Shown: piece after piece, positions 62,124-64,000 of the stretch
How positions within the stretch are numbered: the stretch's first letter is position 1
How the letters are laid out: every line of letters starts with the position of its first letter
Assembly: GCA_001983555.1 (NCBI GenBank)
Contig: LJHE01000060.1
Coordinates: 18,344 to 82,343 of the forward strand
From: Candidatus Epulonipiscioides gigas
Lineage (GTDB): Bacteria; Bacillota; Clostridia; Lachnospirales; Cellulosilyticaceae
DNA: 64,000 nucleotides
Direction: 5' to 3'
The notes under the pieces: model-generated
Databases searched by the model: none
The model's input: only the letters and a program-made list of their open reading frames with translations
Told to the model about the DNA's origin: nothing
Made by a program: the position numbers and the translations under genes

Positions 62124-63689
62124 TTAAGTGGAAAAAATTGTAAACTTATCTTTGCCACTATTTTTAGAGTGATACATTGCTTTATCTGCCATAACATATA
62201 ACTCATTAAATCCTTTACTCTCGTCAATTACTTTTGCAACGCCAATACTTGCAGATATAGTTACTTTTAAATTTCCTTTAGCATATGTTTTTTTTATACA
62301 ATAGCAAGTTTCTTGAGCTTTTGCTATTATGTCTAGCTCATTTTTATTTTTGATAAATACCATAAATTCATCTCCACCAATTCTACCTATAATATCTGCA
62401 GTTTTAAATATTTTGGTTAAAGTTTTGCTAACTTCTTTTATTACTATATCTCCTATGTTATGACCTAACTTATCATTAACTTGTTTAAAATTATCAATAT
62501 CTATCAAAAATAATATTCCATCTCTCTTTGTTTGTAAATGCTTATTAATCAATTTTTCAGTTGTACTTTTATTATATAGTCCTGAAAAGTTATCTATTTG
62601 TGTTTGATGTAATAAATCTTTAATATTTTGAATATTATTAATTACGATTAAAGCTACTATTTTATTTGATAAGTCATTTTTTTTCAAAATTATATTTGCA
62701 TTAAACCATTTAAAATCTATCGTTTTATCAGAATGATATTTAAATTCAACTGAATAATTGGTTTTTCCTTCATCAAAAGCTTTTAATAACGATGACGTTT
62801 GAACCATTTGTATACATTTTTTTTTATCAGATTCATAAACAGTCTCATCAATCCTATTTAAAATTACTTTGTTGTATGGCATGTTAATTAAATTAAATAT
62901 CGTTTTACCATTTAATATATAATTTAATATTTTATCTTCAGTGCAATCAACATGTATTATTATATCTGAAACTTCTATTACAGTGTTTTTATATATAGCA
63001 TCTAAAGACATTTTGTTTTCAATTTCCAATTTTTTTTCTTCTAAAAATTCAAAACCTATTAACATAAAAAATCCGATATATTCTATTATAAACCAAGCTG
63101 TACCTTGTATAAATTGTTGCCAAACTTGTTCTTCTAAAAAAAATGTTATTGAATAAACTGCAGAGCTTGTCACCATAGCCAATATAGCCGCTAATTCTAA
63201 AGTTAAAAATATTTTTACTTTATTAATATTTTGCACTAATTTAGTAAAACATATTGATGGAATGAACTTAAGCAATAATAACATTATGCCTATACACAAT
63301 AACAATGTTAATATTCTTGAATATGTCAGCAACTCAATGTCATTAATAATATAATTCATGCTATATTTAAATTTTAAGCCCATTACAGAAATTGTCATAG
63401 CAGAGAAGCACATTATATGTATAATCATTGTTAATGCCATAGTAATTTTAGTTAAATTGGTATTTTTGTATAACATACATATTTCAATAACATATAATAA
63501 AGTCATTATACTATACGTCAAAAGTATAGACTTCGAAACAAGAAAAATCCAATTTAAACCACATATTGCATTAATAACTGATAATAAATAATAATATTTG
63601 GGATTTACTTTTAAAACTAAAATTTTTGTCATTAAATTAAAATATATTATATCTTTAATAAAAAATATAATTAAAAATATAATTAACAT
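62124..63689 (-). CDS. Membrane-anchored diguanylate cyclase (GGDEF)
   Basis: 521 residues: seven to eight transmembrane segments (about 1-220), a PAS-like sensor region (about 228-350) and a GGDEF domain (about 365-521). The active site is RIGGDEF (GGDEF at 438-442), intact, so it should make cyclic di-GMP. IDIDNFKQVNDKLGHNIGD carries the conserved nucleotide-binding residues. No EAL domain. Input signal unknown. AAGGAGG lies 11 bp before the ATG. Confidence 0.92.
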   Translation of the reverse strand: MLIIFLIIFFIKDIIYFNLMTKILVLKVNPKYYYLLSVINAICGLNWIFLVSKSILLTYSIMTLLYVIEICMLYKNTNLTKITMALTMIIHIMCFSAMTISVMGLKFKYSMNYIINDIELLTYSRILTLLLCIGIMLLLLKFIPSICFTKLVQNINKVKIFLTLELAAILAMVTSSAVYSITFFLEEQVWQQFIQGTAWFIIEYIGFFMLIGFEFLEEKKLEIENKMSLDAIYKNTVIEVSDIIIHVDCTEDKILNYILNGKTIFNLINMPYNKVILNRIDETVYESDKKKCIQMVQTSSLLKAFDEGKTNYSVEFKYHSDKTIDFKWFNANIILKKNDLSNKIVALIVINNIQNIKDLLHQTQIDNFSGLYNKSTTEKLINKHLQTKRDGILFLIDIDNFKQVNDKLGHNIGDIVIKEVSKTLTKIFKTADIIGRIGGDEFMVFIKNKNELDIIAKAQETCYCIKKTYAKGNLKVTISASIGVAKVIDESKGFNELYVMADKAMYHSKNSGKDKFTIFST

Positions 63690-63865
63690 AATATAAACAG
63701 CCTCCTTTGTTGTTTACATGGCAATATAATTTAAATTTTTATTTCCAAATCTTTAAAGATATAATAAAATTAGACACGTTAAATAAAATTTCCTTAAAAG
63801 ATTTAAGTTCTTTTGCAAATTTTCACATCAAACTCTTGTTTTATTTTATGTATAATGTACAATTA

Positions 63866-63885
63866 AAAAGCAATGTATTGCTTTT
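63866..63885. other. Perfect inverted repeat upstream of the cyclase gene
   Basis: AAAAGCAAT-GT-ATTGCTTTT, about 180 bp upstream of the diguanylate cyclase gene. It may be an operator, or a weak bidirectional terminator for a gene beyond the window. The rest of 63690-64000 holds no gene I can support. Confidence 0.4.
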
Positions 63886-64000
63886 ATTTATTAATTAATT
63901 TATTTATCATAATTAGTATAACATTTAAAAATTAATATTTCAAGTTAGATTAACCTGATAACAAGAATTAGAATAATGTGTGTTGTTTATTAATAGTAAA

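Noticed and set aside
63707..63898. 63-residue plus-strand ORF upstream of the diguanylate cyclase
   Set aside because: Phe/Leu/Lys/Asn-rich translation typical of AT-rich non-coding DNA, no ribosome site or recognisable domain.

Overview
The window is strongly AT-rich DNA from a low-GC Gram-positive anaerobe (Bacillota, class Clostridia). The markers are cinA-recA, ribonuclease Y, a fused flagellar/chemotaxis operon in Bacillus/Clostridium order with FliY, CheC and CheD, sigma-D flagellin promoters, pyruvate formate-lyase and a PadR/HAAS pair. A secreted GH86-type agarase/porphyranase with stand-alone binding proteins points to a gut symbiont of an animal that eats red algae. Together with a sodium-type flagellar stator and six flagellin genes this recalls the Epulopiscium-like Lachnospirales of surgeonfish. 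The lineage is an inference; no rRNA gene is present to prove it.

Layout. 1-2327: cinA (cut by the window edge) and recA. 2421-8120: a polysaccharide cassette with one consensus promoter, a long structured leader, three secreted carbohydrate-binding-like proteins (one a tandem duplication) and the GH86 enzyme. 8148-9551: a GC-rich palindromic repeat, a padR/HAAS pair on the minus strand and a decayed scrap of a second GH86 3' end. 9519-13571: rny, an aspartate-type aminotransferase, an NfeD-like protein and a small membrane protein. 13757-42881: a motility super-operon on the plus strand: flgB-flgC-fliE-fliF-fliG-fliH-fliI-fliJ-ylxF-fliK-flgD-flgE-flbD-motA-motB-fliL-fliM-fliY-cheY-fliO-fliP-fliQ-fliR-flhB-flhA-flhF-flhG-(cheB remnant)-cheA-cheW-cheC-cheD-sigD and three accessory genes. 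42923-46970: secG, a PfoR/EIIC-like transporter, an IS200/IS605-derived non-coding element and gshF. 47242-55932: six tandem flagellin genes, each exactly 411 codons, each with its own sigma-D promoter and terminator, four with a CsrA-type hairpin ahead of the ribosome site. 55977-64000: pflA, an Rpn-type nuclease and pflB on the minus strand, then a DUF368/PopT-type lipid carrier transporter, a Gx-type transporter and a membrane diguanylate cyclase.

How it fits together. The super-operon builds the basal body, export gate, sodium-type stator, switch and chemotaxis core and ends with SigD. SigD would then activate the flagellin array, where leader hairpins suggest further translational control by CsrA (and FliW, if present; neither gene is in the window). 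cheB appears to have been lost in situ, leaving CheC/CheD-based adaptation. The most notable signals are the 411-codon flagellin array with CsrA-like leaders, the cheB relic, the solo omega-RNA-like IS605 element with its own promoter, and the agar-binding protein/GH86 cassette with a vestigial second copy of the enzyme's tail.
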